Virus record (IMG/VR): IMGVR_UViG_3300050020_000005
Location: 1-20,485 of that record
DNA: 20,485 bases
Source: a virus
Direction: 5' to 3' (one strand)
Of the stretch, positions 1 through 8,344 are shown in pieces. Each line of letters begins with the position of its first letter. Positions within the stretch are counted from its first letter, which is position 1. Position numbers and translations under genes: made by a program. A model generated the notes under the pieces. It saw only the letters and a program-made list of their open reading frames with translations, ran no database searches and had not been told where the DNA came from.

Positions 1-232
1 CTGCGCCATAGACCAGGAATAGCTGGCACGACACGCCGGACGCATTCGATATTTCGCCGCGAGAATTCAGCGGGATCGGATTGGGCAATGCGGTGTTGCC
101 GGCCGCATCCTGATAGGTCGCATAGTTGTTTCCGCCGACCTGGGTGAGCACGCTGCCGCCGGCCGCTGGCTCTCCGCGATTGTCGAAGAATTGCAGAATA
201 GTGGGCGGCGAAGAACCGACGATTGCAGTCAT
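1..232 (-). CDS. Tail fibre/tailspike N-terminal region (partial, runs off left edge)
   Basis: This is the 5' part of a minus-strand gene; the first 77 codons are present and the rest lies outside the window. The start ATG at 232-230 overlaps the stop of the preceding small gene as ATGA, and an AAGGAC Shine-Dalgarno lies about 9 nt upstream. The protein begins MTAIVGSSPPTILQFF and continues with a DNRGEPAAGG stretch, a YATYQDAAG stretch and NPIPLNSRGEI. This 'FFDNxGxPxAGG ... YxDAxGNT ... NPIxLNxRGE' pattern is the short N-terminal module seen on many phage tail fibres and spikes, just before a receptor-binding or depolymerase domain. Its place at the distal end of the structural operon agrees with that. 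The receptor-binding part cannot be seen, so a specific enzymatic activity is not claimed. Confidence 0.75.
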   Translation of the reverse strand, partial: MTAIVGSSPPTILQFFDNRGEPAAGGSVLTQVGGNNYATYQDAAGNTALPNPIPLNSRGEISNASGVSCQLFLVYGA

Positions 233-447
233 GCTATGATGTCCTTATGGGCATTGATTACCTGATACTCATTTTTCTCTTGAAGCTGCGAGAAAGCCTT
301 TTCGGAAAGTTCGCATCTTCCGAGAGCGATGAATATGTCATCAAGGATTACGATCAAGTCATTTCCGAGTCCATAGTTTGTGATGCGCCGCAGGAAGTCC
401 CGCACAAGCGCAAAAGCGCAAACCTGCATCTCGTGAAATAGGCTCAT
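229..447 (-). CDS. Small hypothetical phage protein (72 aa)
   Basis: This short gene is tied to both neighbours by ATGA overlaps: its ATG at 447-445 overlaps the transglycosylase stop, and its TGA at 231-229 overlaps the tail-fibre start. AAGGAA sits about 9 nt upstream of the start. The protein begins MSLFHEMQVCAFALVRDFLR, is mixed alpha-type with an acidic-hydrophobic centre (LIVILDDIFIAL), and has no signal peptide or motif I recognise. It could be a tail-assembly chaperone or fibre-attachment factor by position, but that is only a guess from context. A plus-strand frame of the same length over this region is a shadow: it has no coupling to other genes, whereas the minus frame is coupled at both ends. 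The gene looks somewhat richer in A/T than its neighbours. Confidence 0.65.
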   Translation of the reverse strand: MSLFHEMQVCAFALVRDFLRRITNYGLGNDLIVILDDIFIALGRCELSEKAFSQLQEKNEYQVINAHKDIIA

Positions 448-2762
448 TTCATCAGATTCCTTAGAAATACTTTTGGGCTAGGATTAAGCGTATCTTTTGT
501 TGCTCGCCAGTCTGAGATATTGCTAAGTATCTTTCTGCCATATGTCCCGACAGGTAAACCGTGCGCGGCATAATTGACCGCGCCTTCTATTCCCTTTTTC
601 GCGGCTTCGCCCATCTGCACGACCGCTGTATTGGAATTGTTGACCGCCGATCCGGCTGGCTGCCCCTTCACTAATTTTGCAACGTAGCCAAGATTATCCA
701 TTTGCTGCTGTTGCTCAGCTGGTAATACAACGCCTAGTTTCGGGCGCAGTTTCTCAAGCGCCGTATTGAAGCTGTCTTGAGCGAAGTTCCCCGCGTCTCC
801 TTCTTTCGTTGGCTTTATCTTCGCTACACCTTTCAAGTGATCCACTAGGCCGGCAGCAAGAGATTGTTGAGCGGCCGGAGTGTCGGCTAGATTCGCGTGC
901 ATAGTCTGAACGTCTTGCATTGGCGCTCTGACCACGTATTTGTCAATGAATGTATCTGGAACCGCGCTCCCATTTACGACCGCAGCGTATGCCGGATCGT
1001 TTTCTATTTTGGTATGCAATGCGCGGCCTGCCGCCAAAGCGTCATTTACCGAGTCACGATATTGGGCCGCGCTTGGCAGAAGGTCGGACTTATTCGTTGC
1101 TTCAATAATCGCAGACGCTGCTTTGCCGTTGTTTCCGCCGGCCATTGCTTCGCGACCAAGATTCATGCGCCAGTTGACGTACCCATCAGCGGTCAAGCCG
1201 CCGCGACGCGCATCGTCGACTAACTCGGAAACCTGACCGCCCGGATCAAACGTGGTCAGCTTCTTCGCCTTGAGCGCCGCCTGTGCGTCCTGTAGCATCT
1301 TGCCTGCGTCAAATATCGGTTCGTCTCCAGCTTGGGCGCGGATTGCATTCCACTTCTGATCTATGACTCCCTGCTCGCTGGCGTGTAGCGTTTTGTAGGC
1401 GTCAATCGGAATTTGTCCGACAGCGGGTTTGGACGTTTCATAAACATCAGGGGCCGCGCCTTCCCTGATCGTATTGGCATGGTCGATCAAATCCTGATTC
1501 TGCTTGTTCAATTGAGCCATGATCTTGGGGAATCTGAGCCTGTTGTTGATCTCGTTGCTCAGAATTTCCGGGTCTTGAGTGAGTTGCCCCTTTAGCAGTT
1601 TTGTACCAACAGCATCAGCAGCCACAGCCCTGTCCAGAACTTGCTGATTTATCATCTGCCCCGGCTTTAGACCCTGTACCGTTTTTGCCACCGTCGCCTG
1701 TAATTCCGGGCTTGAGTTGGCAACAGACGCCATCGCAATATCAGCCGGTTTCGCGCCAGCTGCGCCGACGCTCGCCATCTGACCGGCCACAGGCGCTTCA
1801 GCCGCAGGAGCCGCTGCTTTTGTGCCAGCCCCTATCCATTTGCTCCCCAAAGGCATCGCAGCCGCACCGCTGAGGGTGATCGCCTCAGTTGGACCCATGC
1901 CGGCCACCTTCGATGCGTCAATGGCATTCGCAACAGTTCCTAGCGCCTCCTGGCCCGCTTGAGACCTTGGCTGATAGGTAAGGCTCTCGGCTACGTCCTG
2001 CGCGTGCTGTGCGGCGTCCTGCGCGCCCTGAGCTGTACCGTACTTGCCGCTGGTCAGTCCATGCCACAAGCCGGCCAAAGCGCCCAACGGCTGCGCGACG
2101 GCTCCTGTTGCCAATGCTGCGCCTGCCTGAATCGGGCCTTTAACCAGACGGTCGTAGGTAGAAACAGGCGCTTCCTGCGCCGGCGCGCGCGCCTGTCCAG
2201 GTATCTGGTCCGCTAGGCTCGGCTGGCTCTCAGGGCCGGAAAGAGCAGTAAGCGCATTGGAAAACGGCAGCGGCTCGTTCGAGGCCTGTTTCGGCACGGC
2301 AGGTCCGGCAATGAAATTCGCCGCTTTCGAGACCGCCTGCTGCCCTTGCGGAGTCGTTGCCCCTTTGTAGATTTGGACCGCTTTCACCTTGTCGCCGCCA
2401 GCCTGTTGCAGCGCGTTGGCCCATATCTGAGCGCCAGCGTTGACGTTGGTTTGCGGATCAAGAATGCTTTGCGGAGTCGCGCCCATCCCCGCCAAGTGTT
2501 GCCCGTTGATCTGCATCAAACCGAAAGAACCACCGTTGCTGTCGTGCTGATTGATGGCGTTCGGATTGAGTGAAGATTCTGTGATTGCCAGCCGCTTCAG
2601 GTCCTGCGGGTCGACGCCATATTGCTTTCCTGCGTTTGCAAAAACAGAATCAAACTTTGACGGCGCAAGCGGAGCCGGGGTCTGCGCGGGCGCAGAAGTG
2701 GGCGCAGCTTGTTCCTGGCTCGGATCGCCTCCAAGCACCGACAGGGCGGCTTCCAGGGCCAT
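444..2762 (-). CDS. DNA-ejection / internal virion protein with lytic transglycosylase domain
   Basis: The 772-residue product has a Pro/Ala-rich N-terminus followed by an SLT (soluble lytic transglycosylase, lysozyme-fold) domain at about residues 36-145. The catalytic Glu is E62 in AITESSLNP, followed by GSFGLMQIN (residues 78-86), the standard SLT motif II, and an NVNAGAQIW helix. Such domains locally cut peptidoglycan so that ejected phage proteins and DNA can cross the cell wall. The remaining roughly 600 residues are long, Ala-rich and probably helical; residues 208-237 are hydrophobic and could insert in or lie on the membrane. In P22-like phages this position is taken by gp16, one of three ejection proteins, and the domain is also found in T7 gp16. 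The start ATG overlaps the previous stop as TAATG. The SLT assignment is secure; the ejection role is inferred from gene order. Confidence 0.88.
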   Translation of the reverse strand: MALEAALSVLGGDPSQEQAAPTSAPAQTPAPLAPSKFDSVFANAGKQYGVDPQDLKRLAITESSLNPNAINQHDSNGGSFGLMQINGQHLAGMGATPQSILDPQTNVNAGAQIWANALQQAGGDKVKAVQIYKGATTPQGQQAVSKAANFIAGPAVPKQASNEPLPFSNALTALSGPESQPSLADQIPGQARAPAQEAPVSTYDRLVKGPIQAGAALATGAVAQPLGALAGLWHGLTSGKYGTAQGAQDAAQHAQDVAESLTYQPRSQAGQEALGTVANAIDASKVAGMGPTEAITLSGAAAMPLGSKWIGAGTKAAAPAAEAPVAGQMASVGAAGAKPADIAMASVANSSPELQATVAKTVQGLKPGQMINQQVLDRAVAADAVGTKLLKGQLTQDPEILSNEINNRLRFPKIMAQLNKQNQDLIDHANTIREGAAPDVYETSKPAVGQIPIDAYKTLHASEQGVIDQKWNAIRAQAGDEPIFDAGKMLQDAQAALKAKKLTTFDPGGQVSELVDDARRGGLTADGYVNWRMNLGREAMAGGNNGKAASAIIEATNKSDLLPSAAQYRDSVNDALAAGRALHTKIENDPAYAAVVNGSAVPDTFIDKYVVRAPMQDVQTMHANLADTPAAQQSLAAGLVDHLKGVAKIKPTKEGDAGNFAQDSFNTALEKLRPKLGVVLPAEQQQQMDNLGYVAKLVKGQPAGSAVNNSNTAVVQMGEAAKKGIEGAVNYAAHGLPVGTYGRKILSNISDWRATKDTLNPSPKVFLRNLMK

Positions 2763-4279
2763 TACAGCTGCCCCTGCGCGAGCCGCTGCAAGGTAAGCGC
2801 CTTGGCCCTCAACTCCTTCGTCAGCGCGGTCCTGGCCGGCGTATTCGGCTGCCCAAGCACCCGGTTTATGGTTTCCGTGTCGCCGGTCTTCTGCGCGTTC
2901 TCAAGCATGGCAATCCGGGGATCGAAGGACTTGGCCCAGGCGTTGCGGAAGTCGCGCGCGGCGAATACGTCTTTCTGATTGTTCGGGTTGTTGATGGCCG
3001 CATTCATGCCCTGGCTGTAGAGCTCGTTTCCGGTCACATAGCCGTCATTGACCTTGGTGATGTTCTTGATGGCCTTTTCCGGGGAGTCGGTAGGCAGCAC
3101 GGCCTGCGCTGCCAGGCTTCTTGCTGCGTCCGTGTTCGCCCCCTGCGCCGCGGCGTTCTGCTCGATCTGCAGCGAGACGAAGTGCTTGAGTTGGGCGGTA
3201 TCCGCCGAGACATTGTTCGTAGATTGGATCCCGACCGAACCGAGCACCTTCGCAAGCTGACCGCCGCCGGTCCCGGTAAAGGCTTCCGGGCTCAGCTTCA
3301 ATATCTGATCGTTGGCGAAATGCTGCGCAGGGGCTTGGGCGGCGAGGTTGTTTGCGTCCGAGCGCATTTTCAGCACTTCAGGAACGGTCTGCGGCGTCTC
3401 GCCTGCAGGCAGTTGCATCATCGGCTTATACGGAGCGCCTGGCGGCGCGCTGATGGACAGATTGCCGCTTTGGTCCTTGTTGAACATCGCGGGGCGTCCA
3501 AGAACGTCCGTGCCCAAGGTCTGCTTCTCGCTCGGGGCAATAGTAGTGCTCGCCGCCGCGTTCGGCGCGAGATTCCCGATCTGCACGCTTGGCGCGTTTC
3601 CGCCAACTGCCGGCGTGACGATCGCCGGGGAGACCTGGCCGCCGAGTCCGACCGTGGTTGCGGTAGGCGACAAGCTCGCTTGCTGCTGTTCCGGCGTCAT
3701 TAGCGATTGCGACAGTTTGACCGCGCCGGCCGCTACATGAGGCCCGGGAGGCATTGCGCCGAGCATCGTTTTATAGGCGCCTACCATCTTCCCGAGGTCT
3801 GGATTGTCCGGGTTCGTCTGCTGCACCTTGTCCAGTTCTGCAGCGTATGCCGCCGGGTCAGTTACGCCAGCGCGCCCAAGCACACCAATCGGCCCAGCGA
3901 CGATATTCCGCTGCGCTTGAGTCAGGCTCTGCCTCGAGGAAGCCGCCTGCGTCTGCGCATTCGAAAGCGTGGACAGTTTCTGAATGTAGTCCGCGCCGGT
4001 ATAAGGGGCGATCTTCGGCACCATCCCATTGATCTTGCCCATGTCAATCTGGCCGTTCGTCTGCCAGTTTGTCGGGTCTTGCGTGAAGTTTTGCAGGTTT
4101 AGGCGTTCCTCGTTCGCTTGTTGGGCTTTCTGAACCTCTATCCCGCCAGTCGTTAGCTTCTGCGTGTTTGACTGAATGGTCTGCCCCTGCTGTTGCAGGC
4201 CCATCAGGTCCGAGATTGTTTTCAGCCCACGAGTCGGGTCAGTATTGACTCCCGCGGCTACGGGTGCGCCGAAGTCCAC
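2762..4279 (-). CDS. Internal virion / DNA-ejection protein (P22 gp20 position)
   Basis: This 505-residue protein starts with GTG (4279-4277), which overlaps the upstream TAG as TAGTG; a GGGG purine tract lies 5 nt before it. Its sequence is rich in Gln, Asn, Ala and Thr, beginning MDFGAPVAAG, with a helical N-terminal third (DLMGLQQQGQTIQS, EVQKAQQANEERL) and a C-terminal helical segment containing NNPNNQKDVFAARDFRNAWA. No enzyme motif is visible. It lies between the p32-like gene and the transglycosylase, where P22 encodes gp20, a pilot protein released from the capsid ahead of DNA. I infer the same role from order, composition and size (P22 gp20 is about 470 residues), not from clear sequence identity. 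A 372-codon plus-strand frame across part of this gene is a codon-bias shadow. Confidence 0.7.
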   Translation of the reverse strand: MDFGAPVAAGVNTDPTRGLKTISDLMGLQQQGQTIQSNTQKLTTGGIEVQKAQQANEERLNLQNFTQDPTNWQTNGQIDMGKINGMVPKIAPYTGADYIQKLSTLSNAQTQAASSRQSLTQAQRNIVAGPIGVLGRAGVTDPAAYAAELDKVQQTNPDNPDLGKMVGAYKTMLGAMPPGPHVAAGAVKLSQSLMTPEQQQASLSPTATTVGLGGQVSPAIVTPAVGGNAPSVQIGNLAPNAAASTTIAPSEKQTLGTDVLGRPAMFNKDQSGNLSISAPPGAPYKPMMQLPAGETPQTVPEVLKMRSDANNLAAQAPAQHFANDQILKLSPEAFTGTGGGQLAKVLGSVGIQSTNNVSADTAQLKHFVSLQIEQNAAAQGANTDAARSLAAQAVLPTDSPEKAIKNITKVNDGYVTGNELYSQGMNAAINNPNNQKDVFAARDFRNAWAKSFDPRIAMLENAQKTGDTETINRVLGQPNTPARTALTKELRAKALTLQRLAQGQL

Positions 4280-5043
4280 TAGATCCCCGCCGCGCCGGAG
4301 GCGATGTTACTTGCCGCGATGTTGCTTTGCTTGGACAAATCAGAAGGCGAAATGTAGTTACCGCCGTAGTTCCCGGAACTATTCCCAGACATAAGGTAAG
4401 CCAGTGGAACAGCCGAGCCAGAAAGCGCATTTGCTGCGCCCACGGTGCCAGCCGCTTGCGATCCCGCTGCTGCTGCTGTGGCTTGCGCAATGCCGGTGCC
4501 GAGTTGCGTACCTGACGTGCCAACATTGCTTGCAGCGTTCTGGCCCAGGCCAGCGATATCATAGAGTCGCGCAAAGATATTGTTTTGCTGCGACTGTGTG
4601 TTGTTGAAATAGTTCTGATAGTTCTGGCTCGCCTCCCCTACGTTGAAAGCGGTCAGGTCTTTCAGCGCGGGACCGGATAGCGCTCCGACTCCGGGAGTGT
4701 CAGCGTTCCGGATTGCCTGGCCGCCCGTTTTCAGCGCGAACTGGTAGCCGGGATAATTATCCAGTTGGGACTGACTTGGATTAAATGGCTGAGTAAGAGA
4801 GCCATTTGCGCCGCCCGAACTCGGTGTTCCTGGGGCTGTCCCGAGCAATTGGCTTAAGGTCTGAGTAGCGTCTTTCCCGGCTGACATGAACGGCTGTTCG
4901 TTGGCCGTGATCGTGTTGAACATGTTCTGCTGCACATTAGCAGCAGCTTCTTGTCCACTAGCTTGTGTGTTCGCAGCAGACTCAGAAGCGCTTGAACTTA
5001 GCAGGCTAGACCCTAGTATTGCACCAGCGACCCAGAAAGGCAT
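4279..5043 (-). CDS. DNA transfer / ejection protein, p32-like (P22 gp7 position)
   Basis: The product is 254 residues when started at the ATG 5043-5041, which overlaps the upstream TAA as TAATG and has AAGGAG 8 nt upstream. A start 21 codons earlier is open but would overlap the previous gene heavily and lacks support. The N-terminus is MPFWVAGAILGSSLLSSSAS, a hydrophobic small-residue segment. Around residues 90-200 comes the pattern FNPSQSQL, YPGYQFALKTG, ALSGPALKDL and NYFNNTQSQ, matching the family I know as phage DNA transfer protein p32 and its relatives. The C-terminus is Ala/Gly/Ser-rich. These are minor virion proteins that go into the host with the DNA. In P22-like order it stands where gp7 is. 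The family call is from motif memory, without a search. Confidence 0.75.
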   Translation of the reverse strand: MPFWVAGAILGSSLLSSSASESAANTQASGQEAAANVQQNMFNTITANEQPFMSAGKDATQTLSQLLGTAPGTPSSGGANGSLTQPFNPSQSQLDNYPGYQFALKTGGQAIRNADTPGVGALSGPALKDLTAFNVGEASQNYQNYFNNTQSQQNNIFARLYDIAGLGQNAASNVGTSGTQLGTGIAQATAAAAGSQAAGTVGAANALSGSAVPLAYLMSGNSSGNYGGNYISPSDLSKQSNIAASNIASGAAGI

Positions 5044-5243
5044 TATTGCGGCTCCTTGAATCGCTTGTCGCGTTCGGCTAGCATGGTGTCCGCAATCTCT
5101 GCGCATTCAGGGACCGTGCGTTGATGATCTGGCCCATAACCAATGTCCTTACCCGATCCTGGGTGACGGCTGATCGAAACGATGCCGGCAAAATAGCAGT
5201 CCCACGCAATGCGCCTCGCGGTTTCGTGATCGCTCACGTTCAT
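5043..5243 (-). CDS. Small hypothetical phage protein (66 aa)
   Basis: This gene is locked into the operon: its ATG (5243-5241) overlaps the previous TGA as ATGA, and its TAA overlaps the next start as TAATG. The protein begins MNVSDHETARRIAWDCYFAG and ends with a charged helix (CAEIADTMLAERDKRFKEPQ). It is soluble, with no signal or membrane segment and no motif I can name. Residues such as HPGSGKDIGYGPDHQ form a polar loop between two predicted helices; the GSGK stretch is not in a P-loop context. Its position among ejection and tail genes suggests a small virion or assembly factor, but function is unknown. Confidence 0.65.
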   Translation of the reverse strand: MNVSDHETARRIAWDCYFAGIVSISRHPGSGKDIGYGPDHQRTVPECAEIADTMLAERDKRFKEPQ

Positions 5244-5581
5244 TGGATAATCAGCCCGGACATGGTGAAGGTGATCGAAGTCGCCGCACTCGCATAGGCG
5301 CGTAGCGCGGAGGCCGCGGGAATAATCGCGCCGGCCAGTTCAGGCGAAACATAGGACTGTCCCGCCGCGAGCGTCATCGCTGAAATCAGGGTAGTCGCAG
5401 CAGCGAGAGCGCCGCCGGTCGTAATGCCAGCCGTGATCGTTACAGGGCCAGCCGTGGTATTGGTGAATACGGCGCGGCCGATCTTGGCGGCTGTAAGGGC
5501 GGGGGCGGTATAGACTGCGGCTGCGTCAGTGCCGGCGAGCTGTGCGGGCGCTACGAGTTGGGTAAGGGTGATTGTCGTCAT
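5240..5581 (-). CDS. Small beta-rich virion-associated protein (113 aa)
   Basis: The protein begins MTTITLTQLVAPAQLAGTDA and has the pattern 'AAAVYTAPALTAAKIGRAVF, TNTTAGPVTITAGI, LAAGQSYVSPELAG', with alternating hydrophobic residues typical of a small beta-sandwich. Proteins of this kind (xxYTAPAxTxxxIxxxxFTNTT) recur among phage head-tail or tail genes and are usually unnamed. The start ATG at 5581-5579 has a GGGAG purine tract about 10 nt upstream. It is the first gene after the 97-nt gap that holds a probable promoter, so it may lead a separately boosted transcript for the ejection cluster. The stop overlaps the next start as ATGA. The fold call is inferred from pattern only. Confidence 0.65.
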   Translation of the reverse strand: MTTITLTQLVAPAQLAGTDAAAVYTAPALTAAKIGRAVFTNTTAGPVTITAGITTGGALAAATTLISAMTLAAGQSYVSPELAGAIIPAASALRAYASAATSITFTMSGLIIQ

Positions 5582-5634
5582 CAGCGAATGCTCCCGAAAG
5601 GGTTGATTTGCACTCGCCTAAACGACGTGTGGCT

Positions 5635-5662
5635 ATTATATATCCGCGCTACGTGGGCGCAA
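5635..5662 (-). promoter_or_regulatory. Probable sigma70-type promoter before the ejection cluster
   Basis: In the 97-nt gap between 5582 and 5678 the minus strand reads TTGCGC (5662-5657), 16 nt, then a perfect TATAAT (5640-5635), within GATATATAATAG. This is the longest non-coding gap of the late operon and is clearly A/T-rich at the -10. The -35 matches only the TTG half of the consensus. It would drive the genes from 5581 leftwards. Phage late operons often rely on antitermination from one distant promoter, so an internal promoter would be an extra input. Confidence 0.4.
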
Positions 5663-5678
5663 TACGGGTGAGTGATAC

Positions 5679-6785
5679 CTAGTCAGATACCCAGGAACTC
5701 CCGTTGTAGAAAACCGGAGTAGTCACTGTCCCGCCGCCGACGAGAACGCCTAGAAACGTCGGCGCTACCGCATCGGTAACATAGGCGCGCATTCCGACAA
5801 CTCCCGCAGGAAGGGTTGCCACTGTGTAGCCCCCGGTTTTGATGGTAGTCGTCCCGCTGATCGCGCCTGCGGTGAGGGAGTTTCCATTAGTCGTTATGGC
5901 ACCGTTGGCCGCAATAGATAAACGGGCTGTGTTAGTTGTTAAAAAGTCTATTGGAATCCCCGTTTGTGCCCCGAATTGCATAGACGTTGCGTCGGCATAC
6001 CAATAACCTTTATGCCCTGCGGAGGTGTCAATGAATATCTGAGTAGATACCGCACCACCCCCAACAGTTAGTCCAGTACTCCCCACGCTCGTCACATTCG
6101 GCTGGGCTGCGGTGGAGAGGGTTCCGGCCAGTGTCGTGAAGGCTCCTGCGGCTGGTGTGCCTGAGCCAATAGAGCCTGGCGTGGACCAAGTAGCGCCTAG
6201 CAATTGCGAAGAATTAGCCGCAGTTCCACCACTGGCAAGATACGCACTGGATGCTGTGAAAGCCGCAGTTCCAAGCGTGCCGCCATCCTTGAGTAGCTTA
6301 CCCGTAGTTCCATCAAACAGCGCGACGTTGCCACTGACTGCACTAGCAGGACCAGCAACGTTCCCAGGAATCCCTGGCGATGCACTGTCTATAATATCCG
6401 CAATTAGCGCTTGCACCATTTGCAGCATCGACAGAAGTTGGGCGGCGTCAGCAGCGGCTGCGTCAATATCAGTCGAATCTACATCCCGCTGTCCCGGCTG
6501 AAGTTGGGCAACATCCGCGCCAAGCGCGTCAATGTCGACAGTATCGACTCCGTTTCCGGTTGATTCCGTTTCCGTGGTCTCGGCTATATCAGCGCCGTCA
6601 AGCAACAGCAGATCAATCGGCGTTATCGTCAGAGACCCGTTGGCCGCATTCAGAACCTGGGTGGTGAGGTTGTACAGCAGGAGATACCACGTTATGTCTA
6701 TGGTGACATTTCCTTCCGCGTCAGCCTTCCCGAGGGAGGCGGTCTGCGGCGGTATTATTTGAGGCAGGCTACCTGCGTTGCTCAT
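5679..6785 (-). CDS. Tail-fibre-like structural protein
   Basis: The 368-residue product begins MSNAGSLPQIIPPQTASLGK. It has a short N-terminal domain ending in TWYLLLYNL, an acidic segment with a 16-residue internal repeat (residues 80-117), a coiled-coil-like stretch (AQLLSMLQMVQALIADI), then fibre-type Gly/Thr/Ala-rich sequence including GNVALFDGTTGKLLKDGG, a common phage fibre motif. The C-terminus (YTVATLPAGVVGMRAYVTDA to PVFYNGSSWVSD) matches a short terminal module that I know from many phage structural proteins. ATG overlaps the gp10-like stop as ATGA. It lies where P22 has its tail needle gp26, so it may be a needle or side-fibre equivalent docking on the gp10-like closure protein. 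Fibre character is well supported by sequence; the exact position in the virion is inferred. Confidence 0.72.
   Translation of the reverse strand: MSNAGSLPQIIPPQTASLGKADAEGNVTIDITWYLLLYNLTTQVLNAANGSLTITPIDLLLLDGADIAETTETESTGNGVDTVDIDALGADVAQLQPGQRDVDSTDIDAAAADAAQLLSMLQMVQALIADIIDSASPGIPGNVAGPASAVSGNVALFDGTTGKLLKDGGTLGTAAFTASSAYLASGGTAANSSQLLGATWSTPGSIGSGTPAAGAFTTLAGTLSTAAQPNVTSVGSTGLTVGGGAVSTQIFIDTSAGHKGYWYADATSMQFGAQTGIPIDFLTTNTARLSIAANGAITTNGNSLTAGAISGTTTIKTGGYTVATLPAGVVGMRAYVTDAVAPTFLGVLVGGGTVTTPVFYNGSSWVSD
6435..6548 (-). repeat. Internal duplication in the tail-fibre-like gene
   Basis: Two copies of a 16-residue unit lie in tandem, VDTVDIDALGADVAQL (residues 80-95) and VDSTDIDAAAADAAQL (residues 102-117), separated by a short QPGQRD linker. 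The DNA copies share ATTGACGC and GCCCAACTTC. It looks like a small segmental duplication in a coiled-coil or collar region. Confidence 0.6.
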
Positions 6786-8341
6786 GCCGCGCTAAATGCT
6801 TTCAGGGTGACGCCAACAATGTCACGTCGTACCGGATCAATGACTTCAATATCTACTACGGTATCGCGTGCGAATCCGAGCTTTCGCCACATCGTGCGAT
6901 TCTTGGTTTCCCCGATCTTCCCTATTGGCGCATCCCATCGCATCCCGAATGTCTGCCCTCCGTCCCTAGAGATGGTAAGCGCGCACTGTGGATCGGAACC
7001 AAGTCCGCTAGCGTTGCCAACCCCTGGCGTAAAGTCGATTTGCAGGCTCGCCATAAATACGCGCCCGCGTTGCCCTTCATCCCAAATATGAGGAGACCGG
7101 CGTTTAGCAAGCAAGGGCCAGCCGGCATCTGTAAAAGCGTTGCGGGTGAGTTGATAGAGTGACCCGGATTGATAATCCCCTACGATCCGCATCCCGGCAA
7201 AGTTCATATAACAATTCGACCGATTGCGGTGAAATTGCTGAGTGTATGGATCGTATGACGGGCGTTTGTGGAGCAGCTTGCTCTGCGCGTCATAGACCCA
7301 AGTAACGTCCGCAGTAGGGAACGTAAGTACGTAGAATTCGTGCGTGTCCTCTTGATAGGTATAACCAATGGCATCCGAGGTAATGGCATAGGTGCCAACC
7401 TCCTTACCAAAAGCCGGCGTAGATACCACCGTCCCCGAGAATCCTTCTGTAAGAATAATCGTGTTCTCGCCTCGATCAGACCGGCCAAACATGATAATTC
7501 CGTCCTTACCAGCTGCACCGAACCGGGCTACAGAAGCCGTCGCTTTAGTGCCGAACTGCATCAAAGTACCGACAAGCCTCTGAAACGGGAAATACTGACC
7601 GCCGGCGTCATACCAGACTTCGGTCGTTTTCTCTCCGATCAGCCACAACTGCTCCTTGCTCTCAAATACCGCCATGAGATTATCGGAGGCTGCGTCTTTC
7701 AAGGCGAAGTAAGAACCGTCAAACCCGGTCCCGAACTGCGGATAGTTCGTGTAAAAGGTCTGCGTTCCTGGCTGATTGAAGATCCACCAGCCGTCAATAT
7801 AGGCAACGGTATCAGCGCCAAGAAAAGCCGGGTCAGTGATCTGGGCGAATGCCTGCGTTGCGATGTTGTACAGATACCCGTTAGGGCCATCCACAAGCAC
7901 CGCGTAGCCGCCGATGTTGTTGTCTCGGATGCAGACAGGGCCGGAAGCCGTTGAGAGCGTCCCTACGGCCGTTAGCGCCATTCCTGAGCTAACCAGATAG
8001 CAGGTATTTCCGATGACCGCCAAGGCCGTCTTCCAGCCGGGAAGTACCCAACATCCACGGACAGGAAGATTCGGCCCAGAGTAAGGCGTCGGCCATGTCG
8101 TTGGATCATCCCAAATCTTTCCGCCGCCGGGAGCGGTTGCAAGCGTGATAAGTCCCGGACAGCCTAGCAGCGCGACTACTTCCTTTGCGTTCTGAGGGTC
8201 GATTTCCGCATAGAAGTTCAGGCATATCTGCCTGTTCTGTGTCGGATTCGGCGCAACGTCCTCGCCGCCGACAAAGCCGAAGTCGCCAAAGAGTTGGAGC
8301 GCGGACGATCCAGGAAGGGACGGATTTAGCCCGGCAGCCAT
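6782..8341 (-). CDS. Packaged DNA stabilization protein, P22 gp10-like
   Basis: This 519-residue protein begins MAAGLNPSLPGSSALQLFGD and then has the signature CLNFYAEIDPQNAKEVVALL followed by GCPGLITLA. That 'C-N-x-Y-x-E ... GxPGL' opening is characteristic of the P22 gp10 family (P22 gp10 is about 470 residues), which plugs the portal channel and carries the tailspikes. The rest is repetitive beta-sheet with blades such as VLVDGPNGYLYN, GWWIFNQPGTQTFY, LWLIGEKTTEVWYD and HEFYVLTFP, consistent with a beta-propeller-like or stacked sheet fold. The ATG at 8341-8339 has a strong GGAGG 10 nt upstream and starts 3 nt after the gp4-like stop. Position directly after the gp4-like gene matches P22 order. 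Confidence 0.88.
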   Translation of the reverse strand: MAAGLNPSLPGSSALQLFGDFGFVGGEDVAPNPTQNRQICLNFYAEIDPQNAKEVVALLGCPGLITLATAPGGGKIWDDPTTWPTPYSGPNLPVRGCWVLPGWKTALAVIGNTCYLVSSGMALTAVGTLSTASGPVCIRDNNIGGYAVLVDGPNGYLYNIATQAFAQITDPAFLGADTVAYIDGWWIFNQPGTQTFYTNYPQFGTGFDGSYFALKDAASDNLMAVFESKEQLWLIGEKTTEVWYDAGGQYFPFQRLVGTLMQFGTKATASVARFGAAGKDGIIMFGRSDRGENTIILTEGFSGTVVSTPAFGKEVGTYAITSDAIGYTYQEDTHEFYVLTFPTADVTWVYDAQSKLLHKRPSYDPYTQQFHRNRSNCYMNFAGMRIVGDYQSGSLYQLTRNAFTDAGWPLLAKRRSPHIWDEGQRGRVFMASLQIDFTPGVGNASGLGSDPQCALTISRDGGQTFGMRWDAPIGKIGETKNRTMWRKLGFARDTVVDIEVIDPVRRDIVGVTLKAFSAA

Positions 8342-8344
8342 CGG

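Noticed and set aside
1-232. Diversity-generating retroelement acting on the tail fibre
   Set aside because: Some podoviruses with similar gene sets have one, but no reverse transcriptase, template repeat or variable region lies in this window; it would have to be sought beyond the left edge.
223-441. 72-codon plus-strand frame at the left edge
   Set aside because: The minus-strand frame of the same size is coupled by ATGA to both neighbours; the plus frame stands alone in the wrong direction.
2585-3703. 372-codon plus-strand open frame over the ejection protein gene
   Set aside because: It is antisense to two well-coupled genes, has Arg/Leu/Gly-rich composition typical of a codon-bias shadow, no motif, and no coupling or promoter that I can see. 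It is useful as a caution: long antisense frames occur by chance here, so the intein HNH gene is accepted for its domain content, not its length.
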